From contig CAILVY010000067.1 of the NCBI GenBank assembly GCA_903837785.1, positions 42,492 to 106,491 on the forward strand: 64,000 bases of DNA. Reading direction: 5' to 3'. Origin of the DNA: Candidatus Hydrogenedentota bacterium (lineage in GTDB: Bacteria; Hydrogenedentota; Hydrogenedentia; Hydrogenedentales; CAILVY01). The notes beneath the pieces were generated by a model. It worked only from the letters and a program-made list of their open reading frames with translations, did not search any database and was not told the DNA's origin. This document shows positions 1 to 9,061 of this stretch, one piece after another. How positions within the stretch are numbered: the stretch's first letter is position 1; each line of letters opens with the position of its first letter. Made by a program: the position numbers and the translations under genes.

Positions 1-848
1 GGCGCCTTCTCGACGGCGTAGCCGTAGCCGTATTCGCTGTACGTGGGTAGGGCGTTGCCCATGTGCAGATCGGCGTACGTGAGGCCGCCCTCGCCGTGGA
101 TTTCGACGCGATCCTGCATGCCGCCGCGCCGCGCCCAACTGTCTTCCACCATGCCGATGGCGCCGTTCTCGAATTCGAGGATGCAGATCGCATCGTCATC
201 GCCCATCGTCTTGTCCGCGTGCACGTGTGTGGCCAGTTGGCAATAGACGCTCTTCACCGAGGGCCGCCCGAGAAACCACGAGCAAAACGCTATGCCGTGG
301 CAGCCCATATCCATCATGACGCCGCCGCCGGACTTGTCGACGTCCCAGAACCAGTCCGCATGCGGCCCGAAGTGCTTCTCGCTCTGTTTCACGAGATAGA
401 CTTTCCCGAAGGCGCCCTGGTCCGCCATTTCCTTTGCGCGCACGTATTTCGGCGTGAAGAACAGCTCCTCGGCATACAGGAAGAGGACGCCCTTCGCGCG
501 GCAGACCTCGATCATGCAATCGGCCTCTTCGAGCGTCATGCACAACGGCTTTTCGCAGACCACATGCTTTCCGGCATTCGCGATATCGAGGGTCATCTGG
601 CAGTGCAGCGCGTTCGGCGCGGCAATCGTGATCATCTCGATGTCCGGCTCGGCCAACATCTCCCGATAGTCCGTGAACGCCCGGGGAATATCGAAGCGCC
701 TGGCGAAGGCTGCGGCGTGCCCGGGCGTGGGGGAGGCCACAGCGACCACTTCTGCCTCGTCCGGCATGATGCGGAAGGACTCCGCATGGATCTCCGCCTC
801 GAATTGGGACCCGATGATGCCCACTTTTACCCGGTCTTTGCTGGCCAT
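1..848 (-). CDS. Gfo/Idh/MocA-family NAD(P)-dependent oxidoreductase (3' end outside window)
   Basis: Manual reverse-strand translation from ATG at 848: MASKDRVKVGIIGSQFEAEIHAESFRIMPDEAEVVAVASPTPGHAAAF...HVVCEKPLCMTLEEADCMIEVCRAKGVLFLYAEELFFTPKYVRAKEM. The EKPL motif and Rossmann start fit the family. Absent from the ORF track because it has no stop in the window. Confidence 0.9.
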   Translation of the reverse strand, partial: MASKDRVKVGIIGSQFEAEIHAESFRIMPDEAEVVAVASPTPGHAAAFARRFDIPRAFTDYREMLAEPDIEMITIAAPNALHCQMTLDIANAGKHVVCEKPLCMTLEEADCMIEVCRAKGVLFLYAEELFFTPKYVRAKEMADQGAFGKVYLVKQSEKHFGPHADWFWDVDKSGGGVMMDMGCHGIAFCSWFLGRPSVKSVYCQLATHVHADKTMGDDDAICILEFENGAIGMVEDSWARRGGMQDRVEIHGEGGLTYADLHMGNALPTYSEYGYGYAVEKA

Positions 849-1133
849 GGCATGTCTCCCCGCGGTCGTAATCACGCTTCGCGTTTGTTCGCGCGGGCGA
901 TCATGCCAATCCCCGGTCAGCGAAAACAAGCAGGGACAGGGCGGTGCGCCGGAAACCAGCGATGGGCCCGCGGGGTCATAGGACGCTTGCGAACTGGAAA
1001 CGCGGGGTCGAAATCAGGATGATCAGGGGCGCGGCGCAGGCTGGCGCGGGAGAGGCGGGCAGAACGTTGCGCGTGATTGCCGTGCCTTGACTTCGTCCCG
1101 GCGCCACGACCTCGGAAAACGAAAGGAATATCG

Positions 1134-2576
1134 ATGAGCACGCAGGACTATGCGATTTCGCAGTGGCCGGACACGGATGCCCTGATCGAGAAGGCGAAAC
1201 AGCTCGTGTCGCAGCCGATTCGGCCCATCCGCCGGGACAAGATGGAGGAATACCTCCAGTATTTTGAAACGCGGTGCGCAAAGTCGCGCGCGGCCACGGC
1301 CGAAGCGGCGAAGCTCATTCCAGGGGGGGTGCAGCACAACCTCGCGTTCAACTATCCATTCCCGTTGAGCATCAGCAAGGCGGACGGGCCGTATCTGTGG
1401 GACGTGGACGGCAACCGCTACATCGACTTCCTGCAGGCGGGCGGCCCGACAGTGCTGGGCAGCAATTACCCGGGTGTGCGCGACAAAGTCATCGAAGTCC
1501 TGAAGGAATGCGGGCCGGTGACGGGGCTCTTCCACGAGTACGAATTGAAGCTTGCGCAGCTCATCCACCGGCACATGCCTGCGGTCGAGATGTTCCGCAT
1601 GGTGGGCAGCGGCACGGAGGGCTGCATGGCGGCCATTCGCGCAGCGCGCAATTTCACGGGCAAAAGCAAAGTGATCAAAGTGGGCGGCGCGTATCACGGC
1701 TGGAGCGACCAGATGGTTTTCGGCACGCGCATCCCCGGCTCGGGGCCGTTTGAGGCCGCAGGCATTCCGGAAAGCTGCGTGCAGCACACACAGGAGGTCT
1801 ATCCGAACGACCTGGACGGGTTGCGCGCGCTGCTCGAACAGAACCGCAAGGATGGCGGGACGGCGGCGGTGATCGTCGAACCGATCGGACCCGAAAGCGG
1901 GACGCGTCCGGTGCACTACGATTTCAATGCCAAGGCGCGCGCTTTGTGCGATGAATTCGAGACGCTCCTCATTTTTGACGAGGTGGTTACGGGTTTTCGC
2001 CTGGGCATGGGCGGGGCGCAGGGCTATTTCGGCGTCACGCCCGATCTCACAGTGTTCGGCAAGTGCATCGCGGGCGGCTATCCCGGCGCGGGCGGCATCG
2101 GCGGCCGCGCGGACATCATGTCAACCTTCGCGGCGGGGATTGGCGGCGGCACACAGAAGACGCTTGTGGGCGGCACGCTGTCCGCGAGCCCGCTCAGCTC
2201 GGCAGCCGGCTACTTCGCAATCACGGAAATGGAACGCACGAACGCGCCGATCCTTGCGGGCCGTGCGGGCGACCGGCTCTGCGCCGGGTTGCAGAAGGTC
2301 ATCGACGAGCTCGGCCTTCCGTTCTTCGTGTACAACCACGGATCGATTCTGCATCTCGAAACCCATGGCGTCCTGCTTGTGGACGTGACGATGGACGACC
2401 TCTTCCTTCAGCTGATGCAGCGGAAGAAGATGGCGGAGGAAATGGGCGCCGCCTATACGGCGGAAGGCGTGATTACGCTCGCGGGAAGCCGGCTCTACAC
2501 GAGCATGGCGGATACGGATGAGGTCGTGGACGATGCGGTGGAACGTTTCCGCCGCGTGCTGAGTGCCGTCGAGTAA
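1134..2576 (+). CDS. Class-III aminotransferase, glutamate-1-semialdehyde 2,1-aminomutase-like
   Basis: ORF 1077..2576; likely start MSTQDYAISQ at 1134 after an AAAGGA ribosome site. Motifs: IPGGVQHNLAFNYPFPLSISKADGPYLWDVDGNRYIDF, SGTEGCMAAIRAAR, LIFDEVVTGFRL, FGKCIAGGYPGAGGIGG. Confidence 0.9.
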   Translation: MSTQDYAISQWPDTDALIEKAKQLVSQPIRPIRRDKMEEYLQYFETRCAKSRAATAEAAKLIPGGVQHNLAFNYPFPLSISKADGPYLWDVDGNRYIDFLQAGGPTVLGSNYPGVRDKVIEVLKECGPVTGLFHEYELKLAQLIHRHMPAVEMFRMVGSGTEGCMAAIRAARNFTGKSKVIKVGGAYHGWSDQMVFGTRIPGSGPFEAAGIPESCVQHTQEVYPNDLDGLRALLEQNRKDGGTAAVIVEPIGPESGTRPVHYDFNAKARALCDEFETLLIFDEVVTGFRLGMGGAQGYFGVTPDLTVFGKCIAGGYPGAGGIGGRADIMSTFAAGIGGGTQKTLVGGTLSASPLSSAAGYFAITEMERTNAPILAGRAGDRLCAGLQKVIDELGLPFFVYNHGSILHLETHGVLLVDVTMDDLFLQLMQRKKMAEEMGAAYTAEGVITLAGSRLYTSMADTDEVVDDAVERFRRVLSAVE

Positions 2577-2588
2577 GAAAGGGACTCC

Positions 2589-3287
2589 ATGAGCCAATAC
2601 GATGCATACAAGGAACAGGTGCTCCGCACGAGCCAGGCGCTCTCGGAGCAGGGCTACTTCGGCGCCAAGACGGGCAGCGGCGGCAACGTCTCGATGCTGG
2701 TGGAGGGCGAGGAGGCCGTGGTCGTGACGCCCTCGAGCACGAAATACGGCGACATGACGATCGACGATATTGCCGTGGTGCGCTTCGACCTCGGGCGCAT
2801 CGAGGGGAACAAAGAGCCCTCCGTCGAGACGCCCATGCACATCGCGGTGTACAAGAACCGGGCCGATGTGAACGCCGTCATCCATACGCATCAGCCGTTC
2901 GCGAGCGTCTTCGCCGTCCTGAACGAGCCCATTCCTCCGCTCTTCGACGAAGTGGCCGTCACGATAGGAAACGCCATCGAGGTGGTGCCGTATGCGCTTT
3001 CGGGCAGTCCCGACCTGCTCGAGAATGTCGTATCGAAACTGTCGAACCGCTGCCACTGTTACTTGCTGCAGAACCACGGGGCTCTGTGCATTGCCAAGAA
3101 CATGGACAAGGCGTTTCAATTCGCCGAACTCCTGGAGAAGACGGCGAGCATTTACTATCGCGCCCTGGCCACGGGCCGACCGGTCGTTCCGCTGCCGGAC
3201 ATGATGGCAAACGCCCTCTTCGAGATTACGAAGGCTACCCAGGACATGGAGATTATGCGCAAGGAGAGCCTGCGTGGCGGAAACTGA
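2589..3287 (+). CDS. Class II aldolase/adducin-family protein (fuculose/ribulose-phosphate aldolase-like)
   Basis: GSGGNVSMLVEGEEAVVVTPSSTKYG, PSVETPMHIAVYKNRADVNAVIHTHQPFASVFAVL, LLQNHGALCI: metal-binding HxH and NHG motifs of the family. Confidence 0.92.
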   Translation: MSQYDAYKEQVLRTSQALSEQGYFGAKTGSGGNVSMLVEGEEAVVVTPSSTKYGDMTIDDIAVVRFDLGRIEGNKEPSVETPMHIAVYKNRADVNAVIHTHQPFASVFAVLNEPIPPLFDEVAVTIGNAIEVVPYALSGSPDLLENVVSKLSNRCHCYLLQNHGALCIAKNMDKAFQFAELLEKTASIYYRALATGRPVVPLPDMMANALFEITKATQDMEIMRKESLRGGN

Positions 3288-4869
3288 CCCGGACGGCGCG
3301 AAGTGTATTCTCGCGGTCGACCTCGGCACGTCGGGGTGCAAGGCGGCGCTCGTCTCCGCCCGCGGCCGGGTGCTGCACTGGCATTTTTGTCCGGTCGAAA
3401 CCATCCTCCTGTCAAATGGCGGTGCGGAACAGGCACCGGACGCATGGTGGCGCGCCTTCCTCGAAGCCTCCCGCGCTGTCCTGAATCACGCGGACCTGTC
3501 CCGCGGACAGGTTGTGGCCATCTGCTGCAGCACGCAGGGCGAGGGCACGGTGCCCGTGGACGCGTCGGGCAACGCGCTGATGAACGCGATTCTCTGGATG
3601 GATTCGCGCGGTGCCGAGGCCCTCAAGTCGATCACCCGGGGCCGCGTCAATGTACTTGGCTATCATCCGTGGCGCCTGGCGCGCTGGGTCTATCTGACGG
3701 GCGGCATCCCCAGCGCCACCGGCAAAGACCCGGCCGCGCACATGTTGTACATCCGGCAACAGCATCCCGACATTTACCGCGCCACCCACAAGTTCCTGAA
3801 TGTCCTGGACTATATGAACCTGCGCCTCACGGGGCGCTTCGTGGCCACACATGACTCGATCCTGACTTCGTGGGTGACGGACAACCGCGACCCGAACAAC
3901 ATTCATTACAGCGAAGCGCTGCTGCGCGCCTGCGGCATCGACTGCGGCAAGTTTCCCGAACTTGTGCGCTGTACGGACGTGCTGGGGCCGCTCCGGGAGG
4001 ATGTGGCGGAGGCGCTCGGTCTCCCGAGCAGCGTCCAGGTCGTGGCCGGTGCGATCGACAACACGGCGGCGGCCGTCGGTTCGGGGGCGGTGCGCGATGG
4101 CGAGGCGCATTTGTACATCGGAACCTCGTCGTGGCTCGCCGCCCATGTACCCTTCAAGAAGACCGACCCCTTCTCCTCGATCGCGTCGGTGCCCTGCGCG
4201 GTTCCCGGGCGCTATCTCATGATGGCGATGCAGACCACGGCGGGGGGGAACCTCACGTTCCTGCGCGACAAGATCCTCTATCACAAGGACGAGTTGCTCG
4301 CGGAGGAACGGGAGCAAGACGTCTACAAGATCATGGACAAGATCGCGGCCAGAACGCCCGCGGGCAGCCGGGGCGTTTTGTATGCGCCCTGGATCTACGG
4401 CGAACGCTCCCCCGTCGAGGATCAGCATGTCCGCGCCGCCCTGTTCAACCTTTCCCTGGAGAACTCGCGCGAGGACATCATCCGGTCCGTCCTGGAAGGC
4501 GTCGCCCTGAACACCCGCTGGATGCTCGGGCCGGCCGAGCGTTTTCTCCGCCACCGGCTCGACGCGATCAACATCGTGGGCGGGGGCGCCATGTCGGACG
4601 TGTGGTGCCAGATCTTCGCGGACGTCCTGAATCGAACCGTGCGGCAAGTCAAGGATCCGATTCAGGCAAACGTGCGCGGCGCGGCATTCATCGCCGCCAA
4701 CGGGCTGGGCCTGCTCGCTTTTAATGAGATTCCCGGCTGCATCGAGTACCGGCAATCGTACGAGCCGCGGGCGGAACACCGCATCCTGTATGATCGCCTC
4801 TTTCGGGAACTCACGACGTTCTATAAGCGAACAAAATCCATTTACCGGAGCATGAACCGCCAGGGGTGA
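3274..4869 (+). CDS. FGGY-family carbohydrate kinase (xylulokinase-like)
   Basis: GTG start overlapping the preceding gene. CILAVDLGTSGCKAALVSARGRVL, AILWMDSRGAEAL, GAIDNTAAAVGSGAVRDGEAHLYIGTSSW, INIVGGGAMSDVWCQIFADVLNRTV. Confidence 0.93.
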   Translation: MAETDPDGAKCILAVDLGTSGCKAALVSARGRVLHWHFCPVETILLSNGGAEQAPDAWWRAFLEASRAVLNHADLSRGQVVAICCSTQGEGTVPVDASGNALMNAILWMDSRGAEALKSITRGRVNVLGYHPWRLARWVYLTGGIPSATGKDPAAHMLYIRQQHPDIYRATHKFLNVLDYMNLRLTGRFVATHDSILTSWVTDNRDPNNIHYSEALLRACGIDCGKFPELVRCTDVLGPLREDVAEALGLPSSVQVVAGAIDNTAAAVGSGAVRDGEAHLYIGTSSWLAAHVPFKKTDPFSSIASVPCAVPGRYLMMAMQTTAGGNLTFLRDKILYHKDELLAEEREQDVYKIMDKIAARTPAGSRGVLYAPWIYGERSPVEDQHVRAALFNLSLENSREDIIRSVLEGVALNTRWMLGPAERFLRHRLDAINIVGGGAMSDVWCQIFADVLNRTVRQVKDPIQANVRGAAFIAANGLGLLAFNEIPGCIEYRQSYEPRAEHRILYDRLFRELTTFYKRTKSIYRSMNRQG

Positions 4870-4962
4870 CGCGTGGGCGATATGGGCTCCGCGGACAACG
4901 CAGATTGAAGGAACCTCGCGCTGACATCGCCATGCTGCGGCCACATTACGGGAGAGAGTCTT

Positions 4963-7350
4963 ATGAGGAAGTCGATTGTGTTGCCGGTGCTCTTGGGCGT
5001 TCTCGGAACCTGCGCGCCGTTGTGGGCGCAGCCGCTTTCGTCCGTGCCCTTCACGGACGTGAAGGTTGACGGCGGCTTCTGGGGGCCGTGGATCACGCTC
5101 GACCGCGAGAAAGTCGTGCAGCATTGCCTGAAGTACTGCGAGTCCGAGGGCAAGATCGACAATTTCCGGGTCACGGCGAAGCGCATCGAAGGCAAACACC
5201 GCGGCGCGGTCTGGGAGGATTCCGACGTCTACAAGGTTATCGAGGGCGCGGCCTACTGTCTCGCCCAGGAGAAGGATCCCGCGCTCGAAAAGCAGATTGA
5301 CGATATCATCGAGTTGATCGCCGCCTCACAGCAGCCCGACGGCTACATCGACACGTACTTCACGCTGAAGGAGCCGGAGAACCGGTGGTCGGATGACTGC
5401 AAGCACGAAACGTACTGTGCCGGGCATCTTATCGAGGGCGCGATCGCCTATCATCAGGCGACAGGCAAGCGCGTGCTGCTCGACGTGGCCATCCGCCTGG
5501 CCAATCACATGTACGACGTGTTCGGGCCAGGAAAACAGACCGACGTTTCCGAACACGAGGAGATCGAGCTCGCACTGGTGAAACTGTGGCGGGCGACGAA
5601 CGACGATCGCTATCTTGATCTAGCAAAGCTGTTTCTGGAGCGCCGGGGCCACAAGGAGGGGCGCAAGCCCGTGCCCAAAGGCTCCGAGGGCGGATGGGGC
5701 GAGGTCTGCCAGGACCACAAGCCAATCCGCGAGCAGGATGAGATCTTCGGGCACGCGGTGCGGGCCATGTACCTCTATTGCGGCGTGACGGACGTCGCGG
5801 CGCTCTCCGGCGATGCGGGTTATCTCAAGACGCTCGATGCGATCTGGAGCGACGTCACGCAGCGGAAGATGTACATCACGGGCGGAATCGGCGATTCGTC
5901 GCGCGCGAACGAAGGCTTCAGCGTTCCCTACTTCCTGCCCAACGACACGGCCTACGCGGAGTCGTGCGCCTCTGTCGGCATGGCGTTGTGGAACCAGCGC
6001 ATGGCATTGCTGCATGCCGATGCAAAGTACGCGGACATCGTCGAGCGTGAGATCTACAACGGACTGCTCTCGTGCGTGGCCATGGACGGCCAGCATTTCT
6101 TCTACTGCAACCGGCTTCAAGGCTGCGAGGCACGGCCGCCTTGGCAGGGCTGCGCGTGCTGTCCGTCAAACATCGTGCGCTTCCTTCCCGCGGTCAGCGG
6201 GTATGCGTTCGCCACCGGCCCGCAGCGCCTGTACGTCAATCAGTACCTCTCCTGCCGGGCGGCCGTCACGCTGGATGGGAAGAGCATTTCCCTGAAGCAG
6301 GAGACGCGCTATCCGTGGGAGGGCACTGTCAGAATCAGCGTGGATTCCGCCGAGCCCGCAGTCTTCTCAATGCGTCTTCGCATTCCAGCGTGGTGCCAGG
6401 GCGCCCAGGGGCCCGACGATCTGTATCAGGCCATCGGCAAGCCGGAACGCGGCGCCGTCACGATCAAGATTAACGGCGAGGCCGTGGCTGACCCGGTCAT
6501 CGAGAAGGGTTATGCCTTCCTCGACCGCACGTGGACGCGCGGCGATGTGGTCGAGCTTGAACTGCCCATGCCCGTGCGCCGGATCAAGGCGCACCCGAAC
6601 GTGGAGGCGGACCGGGGCCGCGTCGCCTTGCAGCGGGGGCCTGTTGTCTACTGTCTCGAGACGGTGGATAACGGGCGCACGATACGCAGTCTCGTGCTGC
6701 CGCCGGACGCGCCGCTGCGCGACGCGTTCAAGCCGGATCTGCTGGGCGGGGTGAGCATCATCACGGGAACGGCGAGGCTTCGCGAGGCAGACGCCGCGGA
6801 GGCAAAGCCTTTCGAGTTCACAGCGGTTCCTTACTATGCGTGGAACAACCGCACGCCCGGCTACATGCAAGTTTGGCTGCCCGAAGACGCGTCCCTGGCG
6901 GCGCCGCTGCCGAAACCCACGATCGCCAGCGAGAGCGCCGCATCCACGTCGTTTCCGAACAAGGACACCGCCGAGGCGCTCAACGACGGAGTCGAACCGT
7001 CCAGTTCACACGACACCGGCATCCCGCGTATGACGTGGTGGGACCGCCGTGGCACGCGGGAATGGGTGCAATATGACTTCAAGGCGCCGCAACGGGTCCG
7101 GGGAGTGGAAGTATACTGGTTCGACGACACCGGCTTCGGCGGTTGCCGCGTCCCGGAATCCTGGCGCGTGCTTTACCGGGACGGCGGGGAGTGGCAAGCG
7201 GTGACGGGCGACTCGAAATACGGGGTGAAGCGCGACAGGTTCAATCGCGTCACTTTCGCGCCGGTTTCGGCTTCGGGGTTGCGCATCGAGGCGCAACTCG
7301 AAAAGGAGTTCTCCGGCGGCATCCTGGAATGGCGGGTGCTTCCGGAGTAG
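4963..7350 (+). CDS. Secreted glycoside hydrolase family 127-like (DUF1680 / beta-L-arabinofuranosidase) protein with C-terminal carbohydrate-binding-like domain
   Basis: Signal peptide; PFTDVKVDGGFWGPWITLDREKVVQHCLKYCESEGKIDNF; WEDSDVYKVIEGAAYCLAQEKDPALEKQIDDIIELIAASQQPDGYIDTYFTL; YITGGIGDSS; GCACCPSNIVRFLPAVSGYAFA (Cys motif of GH127). Confidence 0.9.
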   Translation: MRKSIVLPVLLGVLGTCAPLWAQPLSSVPFTDVKVDGGFWGPWITLDREKVVQHCLKYCESEGKIDNFRVTAKRIEGKHRGAVWEDSDVYKVIEGAAYCLAQEKDPALEKQIDDIIELIAASQQPDGYIDTYFTLKEPENRWSDDCKHETYCAGHLIEGAIAYHQATGKRVLLDVAIRLANHMYDVFGPGKQTDVSEHEEIELALVKLWRATNDDRYLDLAKLFLERRGHKEGRKPVPKGSEGGWGEVCQDHKPIREQDEIFGHAVRAMYLYCGVTDVAALSGDAGYLKTLDAIWSDVTQRKMYITGGIGDSSRANEGFSVPYFLPNDTAYAESCASVGMALWNQRMALLHADAKYADIVEREIYNGLLSCVAMDGQHFFYCNRLQGCEARPPWQGCACCPSNIVRFLPAVSGYAFATGPQRLYVNQYLSCRAAVTLDGKSISLKQETRYPWEGTVRISVDSAEPAVFSMRLRIPAWCQGAQGPDDLYQAIGKPERGAVTIKINGEAVADPVIEKGYAFLDRTWTRGDVVELELPMPVRRIKAHPNVEADRGRVALQRGPVVYCLETVDNGRTIRSLVLPPDAPLRDAFKPDLLGGVSIITGTARLREADAAEAKPFEFTAVPYYAWNNRTPGYMQVWLPEDASLAAPLPKPTIASESAASTSFPNKDTAEALNDGVEPSSSHDTGIPRMTWWDRRGTREWVQYDFKAPQRVRGVEVYWFDDTGFGGCRVPESWRVLYRDGGEWQAVTGDSKYGVKRDRFNRVTFAPVSASGLRIEAQLEKEFSGGILEWRVLPE

Positions 7351-7355
7351 GCCCG

Positions 7356-7877
7356 TTATTCGAGATGCACCGCATCCAACGACCCGGCGAAGCCTACCGT
7401 GGGCACGTCGGCTTGGTTGGCGGCCACTGTGAAGCTGCCCGAAAGGCCGGTCATGAATCCCTGTCCGGTGCGGTCCTCGCCCTGGGCATCCAGGCCGAAG
7501 ACAATGTTGCCGGAATCCTCCTGCTGCACCGCGCCCATGAGCAGGCGTCCGTCCGGGAGCATGAATCCCACGACGTTGATGCTCACTGCCGCCGGCAATT
7601 CCGCTTCCGGATAGGCTTCAAGCACGGAAGTGCACGTGAAATTGAGCTTGATCGTCCCGTCCACCCGATAACGATTCGGCAGCGATGCCGCGACGTCCTG
7701 CGCAAGGATGAGTTGCACTACGCACTCGATATCGCGTTCCGGATTGCCCACACGCGCGGTCCAGGAACCGTCAAAAACGCCTTGGGCGCTGAACGGCGGT
7801 TTCGCAACGTTGTCGAGCACGTTGCAGCCGCTGGCCGTGATCACCAGGAACGCCGCGGCAAGGCATGATTTTCGCAT
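7356..7877 (-). CDS. Small putative lipoprotein of unknown function
   Basis: MRKSCLAAAFLVITASGCNVLDNV: signal peptide with lipobox-like ASGC. No recognised domain. Confidence 0.65.
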   Translation of the reverse strand: MRKSCLAAAFLVITASGCNVLDNVAKPPFSAQGVFDGSWTARVGNPERDIECVVQLILAQDVAASLPNRYRVDGTIKLNFTCTSVLEAYPEAELPAAVSINVVGFMLPDGRLLMGAVQQEDSGNIVFGLDAQGEDRTGQGFMTGLSGSFTVAANQADVPTVGFAGSLDAVHLE

Positions 7878-7910
7878 GGGCCTACTTCTACTCCTTGGAT
7901 GGGCTGCGAA

Positions 7911-8831
7911 TCACTGGCTGTTGGCATATCCGAGCAGGGCGGTGCTTCGGTTCACGGGCGCCTGTGTCGGGTATTTGATGAACGCGACGTGTCCGTCCAT
8001 GTACAACACGTTGGAGCCGCCGGGGACATGGCTGTAGTCGGAAGTTTTGACGGACACCGCGTCCATCATGATGAAGACCGAACTCTCGGCCTTGGCGCCG
8101 GCCGCGGGATTGTTGATGTCCGTAATGAGGAAGCGTTCGATGCCCTCGCGGAGGCGGTAGATCGTGGTGCCCAGGTTGTTCCCGTACGGCGCATCCACAG
8201 TTACATCAGTGTCCAGATCCTTCTTTACCGCCGCCCGGGTAACCAAGTCCGACCAGAACATGCCGCTGGGTTTGGCTACGATCCCGAGATACCAGAAAAT
8301 AACCTGACCGGCCGCGTTCGTATTGCCCGCCGGCGGTGTGATGCCCAAGGCATTGAAGAACGGGGTGGTGTCCGTCGGATTCTCCGCGTCCTCGGCGTGG
8401 TCGAAAACATAGCCGAGGTACGTGTACGAAAACGTCGCCTTCCAGATGTCGTAACTGCGCTCGATGTCAAATTGAAGCACGCTGGTGCCGTCCTCCCGAC
8501 GCATGTCCGCCTCCGTCATGCGCGCGCTCGACGGGCAGGCGAAGATCTTCCCGTCGGTGAGGTATTCCGGATAGATGGCCTCGCCGTCCGGACACGTGAG
8601 AATGCCCAGGACGGAACGGCCTTGCGGGTTGATCGGCGGAAAGTGACCGCCTTTGGACTCGTTGGCATACATCTTGAAGACGAGTCCGAATTGCTTGAGG
8701 TTGTTCTGGCAGGATGCCCGGCGCGCGGCCTCGCTGGCGCGGGCCAGCGCGGGCAAGAGTATGGCCGCAAGAATGCCGATGATGGCGATTACCACCAGTA
8801 GTTCAATCAGGGTGAATCCTCTCTTGTGCAT
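7911..8831 (-). CDS. DUF1559-type pseudopilin (prepilin N-methylation motif, H-X9-DG C-terminus)
   Basis: [56 protein letters not shown]-terminal [19 protein letters not shown] and [21 protein letters not shown]. Confidence 0.95.
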   Translation of the reverse strand: MHKRGFTLIELLVVIAIIGILAAILLPALARASEAARRASCQNNLKQFGLVFKMYANESKGGHFPPINPQGRSVLGILTCPDGEAIYPEYLTDGKIFACPSSARMTEADMRREDGTSVLQFDIERSYDIWKATFSYTYLGYVFDHAEDAENPTDTTPFFNALGITPPAGNTNAAGQVIFWYLGIVAKPSGMFWSDLVTRAAVKKDLDTDVTVDAPYGNNLGTTIYRLREGIERFLITDINNPAAGAKAESSVFIMMDAVSVKTSDYSHVPGGSNVLYMDGHVAFIKYPTQAPVNRSTALLGYANSQ

Positions 8832-8879
8832 GCCGGAAGCCTCCCTTGGTTGACGTGCTCCTTCTCACGATACAAGCCC

Positions 8880-8907
8880 AGTATACACGCTTTGCGCCTC
8901 GTTGCAA
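8880..8907 (-). promoter_or_regulatory. Predicted sigma70-type promoter for the 7911..8831 pseudopilin
   Basis: On the minus strand: TTGCAA (8907-8902), 16-nt spacer, TATACT (8885-8880), about 50 nt upstream of the ATG. Confidence 0.45.
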
Positions 8908-9061
8908 GGGGCTGGCGGCAGGGGGGCACCGGGCAGCGTACCCTGGACCGTGAGACGTCGGTGACGCCGAGATAATGCGTCAATGATGTCGCCGGCGACA
9001 GAAAAGACAAGCCGCGGAAGACCCGGGAGGGCTTTCCGCGGCGTGCGCTTGAGTCGGAAAA

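Noticed and set aside
63-1022. 319-aa plus-strand ORF
   Set aside because: Antisense to the Gfo/Idh/MocA gene, which has clear family motifs.
2121-3404. 427-aa minus-strand ORF
   Set aside because: Antisense to the aminotransferase and aldolase genes.
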